Under the pieces are notes generated by a model. That model made no database searches. It was not told where the DNA came from and worked only from the letters and a program-made list of their open reading frames with translations. A stretch of 48,953 nucleotides of DNA, taken from NCBI RefSeq assembly GCF_001468465.1, contig NZ_LNSA01000031.1, positions 1 to 48,953 on the forward strand, read 5' to 3'. The DNA comes from Sphingopyxis sp. H115 (GTDB taxonomy: Bacteria; Pseudomonadota; Alphaproteobacteria; Sphingomonadales; Sphingomonadaceae). The translations under genes and the position numbers were made by a program. Each line of letters opens with the position of its first letter. Within the stretch, counting starts at the first letter, position 1. Of this stretch, positions 32,680-41,648 are shown in pieces.

Positions 32680-33438
32680 TCAGCCCGCAAGCCCGTCCCA
32701 CAGCAGCTTCGCGCCGAGCGCGACCATCAGCAGATAGATGATAACATAGAAACGCGCGCCGTCGATGCGCCTCAGCCAGCGCACCGTCAGCAGCGTCGAT
32801 CCGATCGCCAGCGGCATCAGCAACAAGGCCGCCACCACCACCTCGTGCGGAAAGGCCCCGAGCGCCAGATAGGCAGGCACCTTCATCCAGTTGACGATCG
32901 CGAACAGGATCGCGCTGGTGCCGATGAAAGTCAGGTGTGGCAACTTGCGCGGCGTCACCCACATCTGGAATGGCGGCCCGCCAGCATGGGCGATCTGGCT
33001 CGTCAGACCCATGAACCCGCCGAAGATCGTGCCGACCCAGCCCGGCGAGGTCGATGCCTGGGCGACGCGACCGCCGCGTTCGATCCACAGGCGATAGAGA
33101 CCAAAGGCCAGCGTGATCGCGCCGAGCGCCGCCATCAACTGCGCCTCGTTCACGCGGTCGGCATAGAACCAACCCGCAAAGATGCCGACCGCAGCACCCG
33201 GAAGCATCCAGCCGATGATCCACCCATCCCACGTCTTGCGGAACGACCAGACGCTGATCACGTCCTGAACGATTAGAATCGGCAGCAGCAGCGCCGCCGC
33301 GGTCGCGGGCGGCAGCACCAACGCGGCGACCGGGGTCGCGAGCGCGCCGACCCCGGCGAGTCCGCCCTTCGCCATACCGAGCAGGATCACCGCGGCGATC
33401 AGCGCCGCCAGCGTCACCGGATCGGCCAAGATGCTCAC
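32680..33438 (-). CDS. TauE/SafE-family (TSUP) permease
   Basis: A 252-residue inner-membrane protein with about eight membrane segments. [24 protein letters not shown] opening ([20 protein letters not shown]), then [20 protein letters not shown], the paired G-rich hairpins typical of TSUP sulfite/anion exporters. The substrate is unknown, with sulfite or sulfoacetate as usual guesses. Its start overlaps the ung stop by four bases, so it is translationally coupled to the glycosylase. Confidence 0.92.
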   Translation of the reverse strand: MSILADPVTLAALIAAVILLGMAKGGLAGVGALATPVAALVLPPATAAALLLPILIVQDVISVWSFRKTWDGWIIGWMLPGAAVGIFAGWFYADRVNEAQLMAALGAITLAFGLYRLWIERGGRVAQASTSPGWVGTIFGGFMGLTSQIAHAGGPPFQMWVTPRKLPHLTFIGTSAILFAIVNWMKVPAYLALGAFPHEVVVAALLLMPLAIGSTLLTVRWLRRIDGARFYVIIYLLMVALGAKLLWDGLAG

Positions 33439-34148
33439 GCCGCAGCGATCCCGGGCGTTTCGGGCAATCGCCAGTCGATGCCCCCGCGCCCCTGCGCCTC
33501 CAGAAATTCGTTCGCCTGGCTGAACGGACGCGAGCCGAAAAAGCCGTTATGCGCCGATAGCGGCGACGGGTGCGGCGCGCGCAGGACCAGGTGCGGGCTT
33601 CCGGTCCCCAGCCCCGCGACATTCGCCGCCTTTTTTTGCGCATGGCTGCCCCACAGGATGAACACCTTGGGCGCCGGGTCGGTCGCGACCGTCGCGACCA
33701 CCGCATCGGTGAATTTTTCCCACCCCTTGCCCTGGTGCGACGCCGCCATGCCGCTCTCGACCGTCAGGCAATTGTTGAGCAGCAGCACGCCCTGCTCCGC
33801 CCAATGCTGCAGATTGCCGTGCGGCGCGGGCGGAATGCCGAGGTCACTGCGCATTTCCTTATAAATATTGACGAGGCTCGGCGGCGTCCGTACCCCCGGC
33901 TGCACTGAAAAGCACAGCCCATGTGCCTGCCCCGGCCCATGATAGGGGTCCTGCCCCAATATCACGACGCGCACCTGCTGCGGCGGCGTCGCGTCGAGTG
34001 CGGCGAACCAGTCGCGCGGCCGCGGGAAGATCGCCTTCCCCTTCGCGCGTTCGTCCGCGAGGAACTGCTTGAGCGCCGCCATATAGGGCTGCTCGAACTC
34101 GCCGCCGATTGCCGCGAGCCAGTCGGGATGCAGTTTAACATCGGCCAT
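33435..34148 (-). CDS. ung: Uracil-DNA glycosylase, family 1
   Basis: Removes uracil from DNA after cytosine deamination. In 237 residues: the water-activating motif [18 protein letters not shown] with D67, the [10 protein letters not shown] uracil-binding strand, and the leucine loop [13 protein letters not shown] near 194. The start [10 protein letters not shown] is typical. AAGG lies ten bases upstream of ATG 34148. The 111 bases to the M2 peptidase gene contain nothing I can name. Confidence 0.97.
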   Translation of the reverse strand: MADVKLHPDWLAAIGGEFEQPYMAALKQFLADERAKGKAIFPRPRDWFAALDATPPQQVRVVILGQDPYHGPGQAHGLCFSVQPGVRTPPSLVNIYKEMRSDLGIPPAPHGNLQHWAEQGVLLLNNCLTVESGMAASHQGKGWEKFTDAVVATVATDPAPKVFILWGSHAQKKAANVAGLGTGSPHLVLRAPHPSPLSAHNGFFGSRPFSQANEFLEAQGRGGIDWRLPETPGIAAA

Positions 34149-34259
34149 GCCCGGCCTTCACCAGACCCGCACGGGCTTGTCCAGCCCCCTTGCCCGCAGT
34201 CCCGGACAATGGGGGCCAAAGGTCGCCCCCCGGCCCTCTCTATTGTCGCCCTGCCGCTT

Positions 34260-36095
34260 TTACCAGCCCGACGGCTTGCCCTTATTCTGTTCGTCGAGCC
34301 ACGCTTTCAGCGGCGCGAAATAGTCGGCCATCGCCTTGCCCGACATATCGCGATTGCCGGTGAAGGCTTCGAGCGCGTCGGGCCATGGCTTCGACGCCCC
34401 CATTTCGAGCATCGCATTGAGCTTCGCGCCGACCTCCTTGTTGCCATAGAAGGAGCAGCGGTGGAGCGGGTCCGTCCATCCCGCCTGCTTGCACGCGGCT
34501 TCGTAGAATTGGAACTGCAGGATGCGCGCGAGGAAATAGCGCGTATAGGGCGTGTTCCCCGGGATATGATATTTCGCCCCCGCATCGAACGCGTTCGCCG
34601 ACCGCTCGCCCGGCGGAACGATGCCCTGATATTGGGTGCGTAGCTGCGTCCACGCCGTGTTGTAATCGGCGGGCTTGATCGTGCCGTCGAACACGCCCCA
34701 GCGCCAGCGATCGACGAGCAGGCCGAACGGCAGGAACGCGACCTTGTCCATCGCCTGCCGCAAGAGCAGTCCGATATCCTTGTCAGCGCTCGGCACCTTC
34801 GCCTTGTCGAGCAGGCCGATGTCGACCAGATATTGCGGCGTGATCGACAGCGCGACGAAATCGCCGATCGCCTCGTGGAAGCCGTCGTTCGCCCCGTTCA
34901 GATAGAGGAACGGCTGCTTATTATAGGCACGCTGGTAATAATTATGGCCCAGCTCGTGATGGATCGTCGTGAAATCATCCGAGTTCACCTTGATGCACAT
35001 CTTGATGCGGATATCGTCCTTGTTGTCGATATCCCAAGCCGACGCGTGGCAGATGACCTCGCGGTCGGCGGGCTTCACGAACTGGCTGCGCTTCCAGAAG
35101 GTTTCGGGCAGCGGCGCCATGCCCAGCGACGAATAGAAATTCTCGCCCGCCTTTACCATGTCGATCGGCCTCTTGCCCTGCGCGGTCAAGAGGTCGCCGA
35201 CGTCATAGCCTAGATCGCCGGCGCCCGCCGGGGCGACAAGCGGATAGATATTGCCCCATTCCTGCGCCCACATATTGCCGAGCAGGTCGGCACGGATCGG
35301 GCCCGTCTTGGGCTGCACCGCATCGCCATATTTCTCGTTCAGCTTCCAGCGGACATAGGTGTGGAGCGCGAGATAGAGCGGCTTCACTTCCTGCCACAAA
35401 CGCTCGGTCGTCTTGGCGAATTCCTCGGGCGACATGTCGTAGCCCGACCGCCACATCGCGCCGGTGTCGGCAAAGCCCAACTCCTTCGCCCCTTCGTTGG
35501 CGATACCCACCATGCGAGCATAATCGTCCTTCATCGGCGCGCCGACATTGTCGTGCCAGCTCGTCCACATTTCGGCGAACTGGGCGGGCGTGTTCTCGAG
35601 ATTGCCCATCTCGGCCTCAATGTCCGAACCCGAAATTTCCTTGCCGTTCAGCGTGCCGCGGCCCTTGCCATATTGCGACTGGAGATCGGTCGCGATCTGG
35701 TTGAGTTCGGTCGCCGCGCCGGGCTTGGTCGGCGCGGGAAGGACCAGGCCGGTGCGCAGGATGTCAAGCTTGCGCTTGGTATCGGCGCTCAGCCCCGGCA
35801 CATCCTTATATTTGGCGGCTTCCAGCGCATATTTGACCGATTTTTCGGTCCCCACAGCATTGATCCGGGCCGCCATCGCATCGGTGTCTTCGGTGATGTA
35901 GGTCGCGTTGACCCAATTCACCTGGCTCGCCTCGACCGTATAGTCGAACAAATCTTTTTCGGCGGCAGCGATAAAGGCGTCGGCATCGGCAGCTGTCGGC
36001 GCTGCGGCAGGCTTGGCGGGGGCCGCCTGCGCAAGCGCGGGGGCTGCTATCGCGAGCGACAGGGCAAGCGACAGCGTCGAAATCATGGCTTTCAT
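34260..36095 (-). CDS. Peptidase family M2 metallopeptidase (ACE-like)
   Basis: A 611-residue exported zinc dipeptidyl carboxypeptidase related to angiotensin-converting enzyme. Signal peptide (residues 1-22) and Ala/Pro linker come first. The catalytic core has FTTIHHELGHNYY around residue 380 (HExxH), with a downstream NDGFHEAIGD supplying the third zinc ligand, and the closing MLEMGASKPWPDALEAFTG. Bacterial M2 enzymes remove C-terminal dipeptides and are common in sphingomonads and xanthomonads; the substrate here is probably peptides in the periplasm. AGAGGACGC precedes ATG 36095. Single transcription unit. Confidence 0.94.
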   Translation of the reverse strand: MKAMISTLSLALSLAIAAPALAQAAPAKPAAAPTAADADAFIAAAEKDLFDYTVEASQVNWVNATYITEDTDAMAARINAVGTEKSVKYALEAAKYKDVPGLSADTKRKLDILRTGLVLPAPTKPGAATELNQIATDLQSQYGKGRGTLNGKEISGSDIEAEMGNLENTPAQFAEMWTSWHDNVGAPMKDDYARMVGIANEGAKELGFADTGAMWRSGYDMSPEEFAKTTERLWQEVKPLYLALHTYVRWKLNEKYGDAVQPKTGPIRADLLGNMWAQEWGNIYPLVAPAGAGDLGYDVGDLLTAQGKRPIDMVKAGENFYSSLGMAPLPETFWKRSQFVKPADREVICHASAWDIDNKDDIRIKMCIKVNSDDFTTIHHELGHNYYQRAYNKQPFLYLNGANDGFHEAIGDFVALSITPQYLVDIGLLDKAKVPSADKDIGLLLRQAMDKVAFLPFGLLVDRWRWGVFDGTIKPADYNTAWTQLRTQYQGIVPPGERSANAFDAGAKYHIPGNTPYTRYFLARILQFQFYEAACKQAGWTDPLHRCSFYGNKEVGAKLNAMLEMGASKPWPDALEAFTGNRDMSGKAMADYFAPLKAWLDEQNKGKPSGW

Positions 36096-36170
36096 GGGGT
36101 GCGTCCTCTGGATGTTCTGACAGCGCTCTGTGGCGCGATGCCAGCAGCTTGGCGCCCGCCGCGCGCCGGG

Positions 36171-36923
36171 TCAAGCCGTCAGGAAAGCCGAGATCGCTTC
36201 GCCCAGTTCGGCCTCGGTCACGCTCGACATATGCGTGCCCGGGATCGTCGCCAGCCGCGCGTCGGGCAACGCCGCGACCAGCTCTTCGGCCGAGCCATTA
36301 TCCTGGTCCTGCTCGCCGCAAACGACGAGCGTCGGCATCGTCAGCGCCGCGAGCATTTCGGGGGTGGTGTCGGTGAAACTGTCGAGCAAATGCCCCGCGG
36401 CGATACGGTCGACCTTCATCGTCTTCATGAACTGGATCGACAGCCAGGTGTCGTCGCCGCGCTTCGCACTTTCATATTCGGCGATCACGCGCTTGAAAAA
36501 GCGCCCGCGCCGCTGCCAGCCCGCAAGCCCCGCAAGCCCCATGCCGCCGAGGATCAGCCGGCGCGGCCTCATCCCCGCGACGACCGCGCGCGCGCTCGTC
36601 CGTGCGCCGAGCGAAAAGCCGCCGAGGTCGAAACCGCCTAAGCCGAGGTGCGCGACCAGGTCCTCAAGGTCGTGCACCAGCACGTCGGGCGGATAAAATT
36701 CCTCCTCGTGCGGCGCGTCGCTCGCTCCGTGAACGCGCAGGTCGGGCATGATCACGCAATAGCCTTCGGCGGCAACGCGCGCCGCGGTGCCGAATTTGAT
36801 CCAGTTGACCTCGGCATTCGAAAACAGCCCGTGGAGCAGGATGATCGGGGCGCCCTCGCCCGTCGCGCGCCACGCCAACCGCACGCCGTCGCGCGCTTCG
36901 AAAAATTCCGGTTCGATGGTCAT
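36171..36923 (-). CDS. Alpha/beta hydrolase
   Basis: A 250-residue cytosolic alpha/beta hydrolase. The nucleophile elbow is GFSLGA with Ser104, the oxyanion segment is LLHGLFSNAE at about 30, the acid is probably in GEQDQDN and the His in IPGTHMSSV near the end. Specificity is unclear: an ester or haloalkane class enzyme fits. The frame extends to 36968, but ATG 36923 follows AAGGGCAAGGGT. It is divergent from sodC over 179 bases. Confidence 0.92.
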   Translation of the reverse strand: MTIEPEFFEARDGVRLAWRATGEGAPIILLHGLFSNAEVNWIKFGTAARVAAEGYCVIMPDLRVHGASDAPHEEEFYPPDVLVHDLEDLVAHLGLGGFDLGGFSLGARTSARAVVAGMRPRRLILGGMGLAGLAGWQRRGRFFKRVIAEYESAKRGDDTWLSIQFMKTMKVDRIAAGHLLDSFTDTTPEMLAALTMPTLVVCGEQDQDNGSAEELVAALPDARLATIPGTHMSSVTEAELGEAISAFLTA

Positions 36924-37102
36924 ACCCTTGCCCTTACGCGCTTGGCGCGGACTTGCGCAACCGGGCAAGCGGCGACCTTGCGGGCGCCAAAAGCCGACTT
37001 ATCCCCTTGGAACTTGCGCCGAAACGCGCCATCGTTGCGCCGAAGGGATCGAAACGCGCCGGAAGGACGTTTTGATTCCCGTCTCGATCGACAGGGAGCA
37101 AG

Positions 37103-37681
37103 ATGATGACGATGGGTTCGCGCCGCAAACAGACCAAGACCGGGGCGCTCGTCCTGATCGGCGCGTTCGCGCTCGCCGGCTGCGCGGGCATGGGCGGCAA
37201 GGATCCCGCCACCAATCTTCCCGTCCCCGACGCCTATGCCGAATTGACCGACGCGCGCGGCGCCGATCGCGGCCGCGTCGATATTTTCAAGGACGGTAGC
37301 GGGCTGCGGCTCGAGGTCGTCGCGCGCGGTTTCGGTACCGGCACCTATGGCATGCACGTCCATGCCGTCGGCCGCTGCGACGCCCCCAAATTCACCAGCG
37401 CCGGCCCGCACTGGAACCCGACGGGCGCGCAGCATGGCCGCGACAATCCAATGGGCGCGCATCATGGCGACCTGCCCAACCTCGTCGTCGAACCCGACAC
37501 GATCGGCCGCGCCTCCTTCCAACTAGTTGGTACGCGCCTGCTCGGCGAGGGCGGGATGATCGATGCCGACGGCGCCGCCTTCGTCATCCATGCCGGTCCC
37601 GACGATTACCGGACCGATCCCAGCGGCAACAGCGGCGATCGGATCGCCTGCGGTGTGATCGTCACCCCGCCCGCCAACTGA
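37103..37681 (+). CDS. sodC: Cu/Zn superoxide dismutase, lipoprotein form
   Basis: A 192-residue periplasmic enzyme that dismutes superoxide. The lipobox LAGC (Cys about 28) predicts membrane anchoring. The ligands are visible: GMHVHAVGRCD (two Cu His), PHWNP (bridging His region), HHGDLPN (Zn His and Asp) and IHAGPDDYRTDPSGNSGDR with the second Cu His. The disulphide Cys pair is in GRCD and RIACGVIV. Alternative starts 37106 and 37112 cannot be excluded; GGGAG favours one of the first two. Preceded by two direct repeats of CGAAACGCGCC 30 bases apart. Confidence 0.95.
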   Translation: MMTMGSRRKQTKTGALVLIGAFALAGCAGMGGKDPATNLPVPDAYAELTDARGADRGRVDIFKDGSGLRLEVVARGFGTGTYGMHVHAVGRCDAPKFTSAGPHWNPTGAQHGRDNPMGAHHGDLPNLVVEPDTIGRASFQLVGTRLLGEGGMIDADGAAFVIHAGPDDYRTDPSGNSGDRIACGVIVTPPAN

Positions 37682-37733
37682 ACCCGGCAAGGCGGGGCGT
37701 TGCCATCCGGCGCGCGTCCCGTCGATCCTCTCG

Positions 37734-39329
37734 TCACGCGCTGGCGGCGCGCTCGGCGATCGTCGCTTCGGCCGCGGGCACCGCGCGATAGGCATAGATC
37801 AGCAGGCCGAGCGCGATCGGCGCGACACCGATCAGCGACAATATACCGGTGCGCAGGTCGCCGACCGGCTTGCCGTCGACGACCGTGCCGGCCAGATCCG
37901 AAATCTGCCCGACCATATAGGGGCCGAACGACAGGCCGACGAGCGTCGTGCCGAGGAAGAAGGCCGCCGTCGCGGTGCCGCGCATGCGCGGCAGCACCAG
38001 GTCCTGCGTCGTTGCCGCCGCCGCGCCGAGCGCTGCCGCGCCGAACAGCCCGGCGAGGAAGTTCATGGTGTAGAAAAGCGTTGGATCGGGGGTCGTATAG
38101 CCGATCCAGATCGGCACGACCGGCGCGACGACCCCAAAAATGATCATCAGGATGCGGCCCGCCGGATTTTTGGCGCGCAGCGCGTCGGCGATGCGGCCGC
38201 CGATGATCACGCCGATGAAACCGCTCGCCGCGCCATTGGCCCCGAGAATGAAGGCCAGCTCCTGCTTGGGCAGCCCCAGCACGACCTCGGCATAGGGCGC
38301 CGACCAGAAGGCGAGCGCGTAAGCGGCGAGCGCGACGAGGCCGTACCCCAACGTCGTGCAGATGAAGGCGGGAGTGCCCCAGATCAGCCGAAAGGTCGCC
38401 GGATCGTCCGCGCGCAGCGTGCTCGCCCACGAGAATACGGCATAATAGCCGAGCGCGACCGCCGACCATTGTGGCAATTTGTCGGTTAGCTCGATCATCC
38501 ACCAGGCAAAGCCGGCGAGCGCCGCCGCGACGCCGATATTGATAGCGAGCGCCGCTGGCCCGCGCTTCCACGCGCCCCACAGCGTCAGCGGCGGCACGAT
38601 CATCGACAGATCCCTGCCGAATTCCCGGAACGGCGTCGGCGATCCGTGCGTCGGGGCGCCGTCCATCGCACCGCGCACGGGTTCGCGCAGGCTCGCGACC
38701 CACAAAGCCAGCAGCAGGCCGGGAATGCCGACGGCGAGGAATGCCGCCTGCCAACCGACGAGCCCCAGCGGCCCGCCCGCCGGATAGGCCTTGTTCCATG
38801 CCTCGACGATCAGCGCACCGATGAACAGCGACACGCCGCCGCCAAGGTAGAGCCCCGACGAATAGATGGCGAGCGCGGTCGCCTTTTGCCGCTTTGGGAA
38901 ATAGTCGGAAATCAGCGAATAAGCGGTCGGGCTCGCGGTGGCCTCGCCGACGCCGACCCCCATGCGCGCGAGCGTCAGGGTGAGTTGGTTATAAGCAAGG
39001 CCCGAAAACGCTGTCATCGCCGACCATAAGGTCAGCCCGATCGACAGCAGCTTGACGCGGTTCCAATTGTCGGCGAGCCGACCAAGCGGAATGCCGAACA
39101 GAGCGTAAAAGACCGCAAAGGCGGCGCCGCCCAAAAAACCCATGTCGCCGTCGGAGAGCTTGAGATCGGCCTTGATGTCGACCGCGAGGATGCTGATGAT
39201 CTGCCGGTCGATAAAATTCAGGATATAGACGACGACGAGCACCGACAGGACATACCAGCTGTACCCCGTGGCTTTCGGTTCGGCTGCCGGTGCACCGGGC
39301 ATGATATTCTCGCTGGCGGTATCGGCCAT
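37734..39329 (-). CDS. Spinster-like MFS transporter
   Basis: A 531-residue major facilitator. Twelve membrane segments predicted, with NFIDRQIISILAVDIKADLK after the first helix, GIPLGRLADNWNRV in loop 2-3, and ISDYFPKRQKATALAIYS, all typical of the Spinster/sphingolipid-phosphate-carrier clade found in many sphingomonads. A large central loop near residues 220-250 is present. The substrate is unknown; lipid or aromatic compounds are both reasonable. The frame extends to 39398, but ATG 39329 has AGGGAGAGGG. Divergent from the phosphatase gene over 107 bases containing two dyads. Confidence 0.9.
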   Translation of the reverse strand: MADTASENIMPGAPAAEPKATGYSWYVLSVLVVVYILNFIDRQIISILAVDIKADLKLSDGDMGFLGGAAFAVFYALFGIPLGRLADNWNRVKLLSIGLTLWSAMTAFSGLAYNQLTLTLARMGVGVGEATASPTAYSLISDYFPKRQKATALAIYSSGLYLGGGVSLFIGALIVEAWNKAYPAGGPLGLVGWQAAFLAVGIPGLLLALWVASLREPVRGAMDGAPTHGSPTPFREFGRDLSMIVPPLTLWGAWKRGPAALAINIGVAAALAGFAWWMIELTDKLPQWSAVALGYYAVFSWASTLRADDPATFRLIWGTPAFICTTLGYGLVALAAYALAFWSAPYAEVVLGLPKQELAFILGANGAASGFIGVIIGGRIADALRAKNPAGRILMIIFGVVAPVVPIWIGYTTPDPTLFYTMNFLAGLFGAAALGAAAATTQDLVLPRMRGTATAAFFLGTTLVGLSFGPYMVGQISDLAGTVVDGKPVGDLRTGILSLIGVAPIALGLLIYAYRAVPAAEATIAERAASA

Positions 39330-39368
39330 CTGGCAACCCTCTCCCTGACCCTCTATCTCTTGTTCGCT

Positions 39369-39418
39369 CATGGCTAGCAGAGCCATGCGCTGGCGCAAGT
39401 TGAAAGTCGGTTCAACTT
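39369..39418. promoter_or_regulatory. Two dyads in a divergent promoter region
   Basis: AAGTTGAA (39397-39404) and TTCAACTT (39411-39418) form a perfect 8-bp dyad over six bases. CATGGCT (39369-39375) and AGCCATG (39381-39387) form a perfect 7-bp dyad over five. Both lie between the MFS and phosphatase start codons, so they are candidate operators for a regulator encoded elsewhere. Confidence 0.5.
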
Positions 39419-39436
39419 TAGACGGAGGCTAGTCGA

Positions 39437-39925
39437 ATGCGCGAAGACCGGGAAACCGCCAAACCCGCGATCCTCTTCCTCTGCCTCGGCAACATCTGCC
39501 GTTCGCCCCTTGCCGAGGGCGCCGCGCGGACGGCGTTCGCCGCAGCAGGGATCGAAGCGACGTTCGATTCGGCCGGCACGGGCGACTGGCACGTCGGCCA
39601 CCCGCCCGATCACCGCGCGCAGGCCGAGGCGCACCGCCGCGGCACAGACATATCGGCGCTGCGCGCGCGGCAATTGTCGGCCGCCGACTTCTATCGCTTC
39701 GACCTGATCCTCGCGGCCGACGAAAACAACCTGCGCGATGCGCTGGCGATCCGTCCGACCGATGCGACCGCCGAAGTCCGGCTGATGCTCGACCTCATCC
39801 CCGACCGCGGCGGCGAGGGCGTCATCGACCCCTATTATGGCAGGGAAGACGGCTTCGCCGCGACATGGGCCGACGTCTCGGCGGTCGCCGCGGCGCTCGT
39901 CGCTGAATTTTCGCCCAACGGATAA
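39437..39925 (+). CDS. Low-molecular-weight protein tyrosine phosphatase
   Basis: A 162-residue cytosolic phosphatase. P-loop CLGNICRSP with nucleophile Cys16 and Arg22, the SAGTGDWHVGHPPDHRA segment, and the general acid Asp in IDPYYG near 131. Usually removes phosphate from protein tyrosine, in bacteria often a tyrosine kinase for polysaccharide export, but no such kinase is in the window. A GGAGG site lies before the ATG. Its last about 91 bases overlap the end of the convergent thpR. Confidence 0.95.
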   Translation: MREDRETAKPAILFLCLGNICRSPLAEGAARTAFAAAGIEATFDSAGTGDWHVGHPPDHRAQAEAHRRGTDISALRARQLSAADFYRFDLILAADENNLRDALAIRPTDATAEVRLMLDLIPDRGGEGVIDPYYGREDGFAATWADVSAVAAALVAEFSPNG

Positions 39926-40449
39926 CGCACCACGGGATGATAGCGCGATCCGCCATGTCCCAGCTCGCTTTCGTACAATATCACCCGGTCGAAGCAGAAG
40001 GCCGGGCTGGCCAGGTCGCTGTTCAGCGCGAGGAACGGCGCAACCGGCCCCGCCCCCCGGTTCAGCCGTGCCAGTGTGACATGCGGCGTGAAGCTGTGCG
40101 TTTCCGGCCCGACACCGACCCGCGCGAGCAGCTGGTCAACCTTGCGGTGCAGCGCCGCGAGCGGCTCGTGCGGTTCGACCCTCGCCCACACCATATGCGG
40201 CCGTCCCTGATGGTCGAACACGTCGACCCCGGCGATCCGGGCCGTGACACAGGGAGCGTAAAGGGCGCCGAGCGCGGCGGCGATATCCTCGGCGCGGTGC
40301 CGATCGACCTCGCCGATGAAGCGCAACGTCAGGTGCAATTGGTCGTCGTCCTGCCAGCGTGCGCGCGCAATACCGTGCATCGCGGCGGTCAACAGGGCGC
40401 GAACCAGGCGCGGCGGACGCAGCGCGACGAACAGGCGGTGGGAGGCCAT
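39835..40449 (-). CDS. thpR: RNA 2',3'-cyclic phosphodiesterase
   Basis: A 204-residue 2H-phosphoesterase. HxT motifs: QLHLTLRFIGEV (His39) and FTPHVTLARL near 125. The SRYHPVVRYPL ending of usual ThpR proteins is followed here by about 25 extra residues, Ala/Ser/Thr-rich, read from the strand opposite the phosphatase gene. No ribosome site is obvious before ATG 40449. The enzyme opens 2',3'-cyclic phosphates of RNA and can join 2'-5' linkages in vitro. A second, diverged 2H protein lies at 29442. Confidence 0.92.
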   Translation of the reverse strand: MASHRLFVALRPPRLVRALLTAAMHGIARARWQDDDQLHLTLRFIGEVDRHRAEDIAAALGALYAPCVTARIAGVDVFDHQGRPHMVWARVEPHEPLAALHRKVDQLLARVGVGPETHSFTPHVTLARLNRGAGPVAPFLALNSDLASPAFCFDRVILYESELGHGGSRYHPVVRYPLGENSATSAAATAETSAHVAAKPSSLP

Positions 40450-40576
40450 GGCAAGGCAGCATAAGGCGCGATGCGCGGAAGCGCGACCCCGGGGCGCGGG
40501 GGTCAGGCTCCGGACGCGCTGACGCCAGGGTCAGACCCTAATATGTTGCCGGATTGTTGCTGGCGTCCGGTTTCGC

Positions 40577-40605
40577 TTGAAACACGGGGGCAAACCCCCG
40601 ATATT
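40577..40605 (+). promoter_or_regulatory. Candidate promoter of the Bax-inhibitor-1 gene
   Basis: TTGAAA (40577-40582) and GATATT (40600-40605) are 17 bases apart. The spacer holds a palindrome CGGGGG-CAAA-CCCCCG (40585-40600), a possible operator. The 44-base distance to ATG 40649 leaves room for a leader with GGAGATG. Confidence 0.5.
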
Positions 40606-40648
40606 GCCGATACGGCCGGTATGGGCTGGCCGGTGATGGAGATGAAAA

Positions 40649-41377
40649 ATGGCGAATTGGAACGACCCCAATATGGCGGCTTCCGGTTTCGGGGCCGGCG
40701 CGAACGCAATGGACCAGGCCGTCGATGCCGGTCTGCGGTCGTACATGCTGTCGGTTTACAATTATATGGGCTCGGGCGTGCTACTGACCGGCATCGTCGC
40801 GATGCTGGCTTTCAACTCGGGCTTCACCGCCTCGATGATCGGCAGCCCGCTGATGTGGGTGGTGATGCTCGCGCCGCTGGCCTTTGTGCTCGTGCTGAGC
40901 TTCGGCATCAACAAGCTGTCGACCGCTGCCGCACAGGCGCTGTTCTGGGTGTATGCCGCGGTGATGGGTCTGTCGATGTCGACGATCTTCCTCGCCTTTA
41001 CCGCGACCTCGATCGCGACGACCTTCTTCGCGACCGCCGCGGCTTTCCTCGGCCTCAGCCTCTATGGCTACACGACCAAGAAGGATCTGTCGGGTTTCGG
41101 CACCTTCCTGATCATGGGCGTCGTCGGCATCCTCGTCGCGATGCTGATCAACATGTTCGTGCAGTCGACCGCGCTCGGCCTTGCGATCAGCGTGATCGGC
41201 GTGCTGCTCTTCGCGGGGCTTACCGCCTATGACACGCAGAAGATCAAGAGCATGTATTTCTATGTCCGCGGGACTGACTTTGTCGGCAAGTCGGTGATCA
41301 TGGGCGCGCTGACGCTCTATCTCGACTTCGTCAACATGTTCACCTTCCTGCTCAACCTCTTGGGCAGCCGCGAATAA
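40649..41377 (+). CDS. Bax-inhibitor-1/YccA-family membrane protein
   Basis: A 242-residue inner-membrane protein with seven predicted helices. GLRSYMLSVYNYMGSGVLLT near 28 and AGLTAYDTQKIKSMYF near 195, with the conserved Asp in the C-terminal helix, identify the BI-1 family; members act as calcium or proton leak channels or membrane-protein quality-control factors (YccA inhibits FtsH). The role here is probably similar. It is followed by a strong terminator and stands alone. Confidence 0.93.
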   Translation: MANWNDPNMAASGFGAGANAMDQAVDAGLRSYMLSVYNYMGSGVLLTGIVAMLAFNSGFTASMIGSPLMWVVMLAPLAFVLVLSFGINKLSTAAAQALFWVYAAVMGLSMSTIFLAFTATSIATTFFATAAAFLGLSLYGYTTKKDLSGFGTFLIMGVVGILVAMLINMFVQSTALGLAISVIGVLLFAGLTAYDTQKIKSMYFYVRGTDFVGKSVIMGALTLYLDFVNMFTFLLNLLGSRE

Positions 41378-41404
41378 GCGGACCAACGAGGAACGAAAAT
41401 GGGG

Positions 41405-41432
41405 AAACCCGGCGGAGCGATTCGCCGGGTTT
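41405..41432 (+). terminator. Intrinsic terminator after BI-1
   Basis: AAACCCGGCG (41405-41414) and CGCCGGGTTT (41423-41432) pair perfectly over an eight-base loop and are followed by TCTTTTG. It is 27 bases after the BI-1 stop. Confidence 0.88.
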
Positions 41433-41529
41433 TCTTTTGACGTTAGCGCCGTTCCGAAATTTGCGCGCCCGCACGCATAGGGCAGCCGCGCCCACGGCCG
41501 ATTCCGACCGGGAGCGGCCAACAGAGATG

Positions 41530-41613
41530 TGAACCTCGGCGAAAGCCGGCCCCCAGAATTCCGACACCAACCTTGCGTTTCCGCGCTGGGCCCCGGCTTT
41601 CGCCGGGGTTCAC
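41530..41613. repeat. REP pair (family B, long copy)
   Basis: Two 21-base inverted arms at 41530-41550 and 41593-41613, one mismatch. Each arm is itself nearly palindromic (CCGGCTTTCGCCGG-type). Their sequence matches the short unit at 17043-17068. The 42 bases between the arms show no feature. It fills most of the gap between BI-1 and the SRPBCC gene. Confidence 0.85.
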
Positions 41614-41648
41614 GAGATAGCAGCTCACCACCGCAAACCTGCCTTTCT

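Noticed and set aside
35361..36641. A 426-codon open frame on the plus strand across the M2 peptidase and alpha/beta hydrolase
   Set aside because: Arg- and His-rich shadow of two real minus-strand genes.
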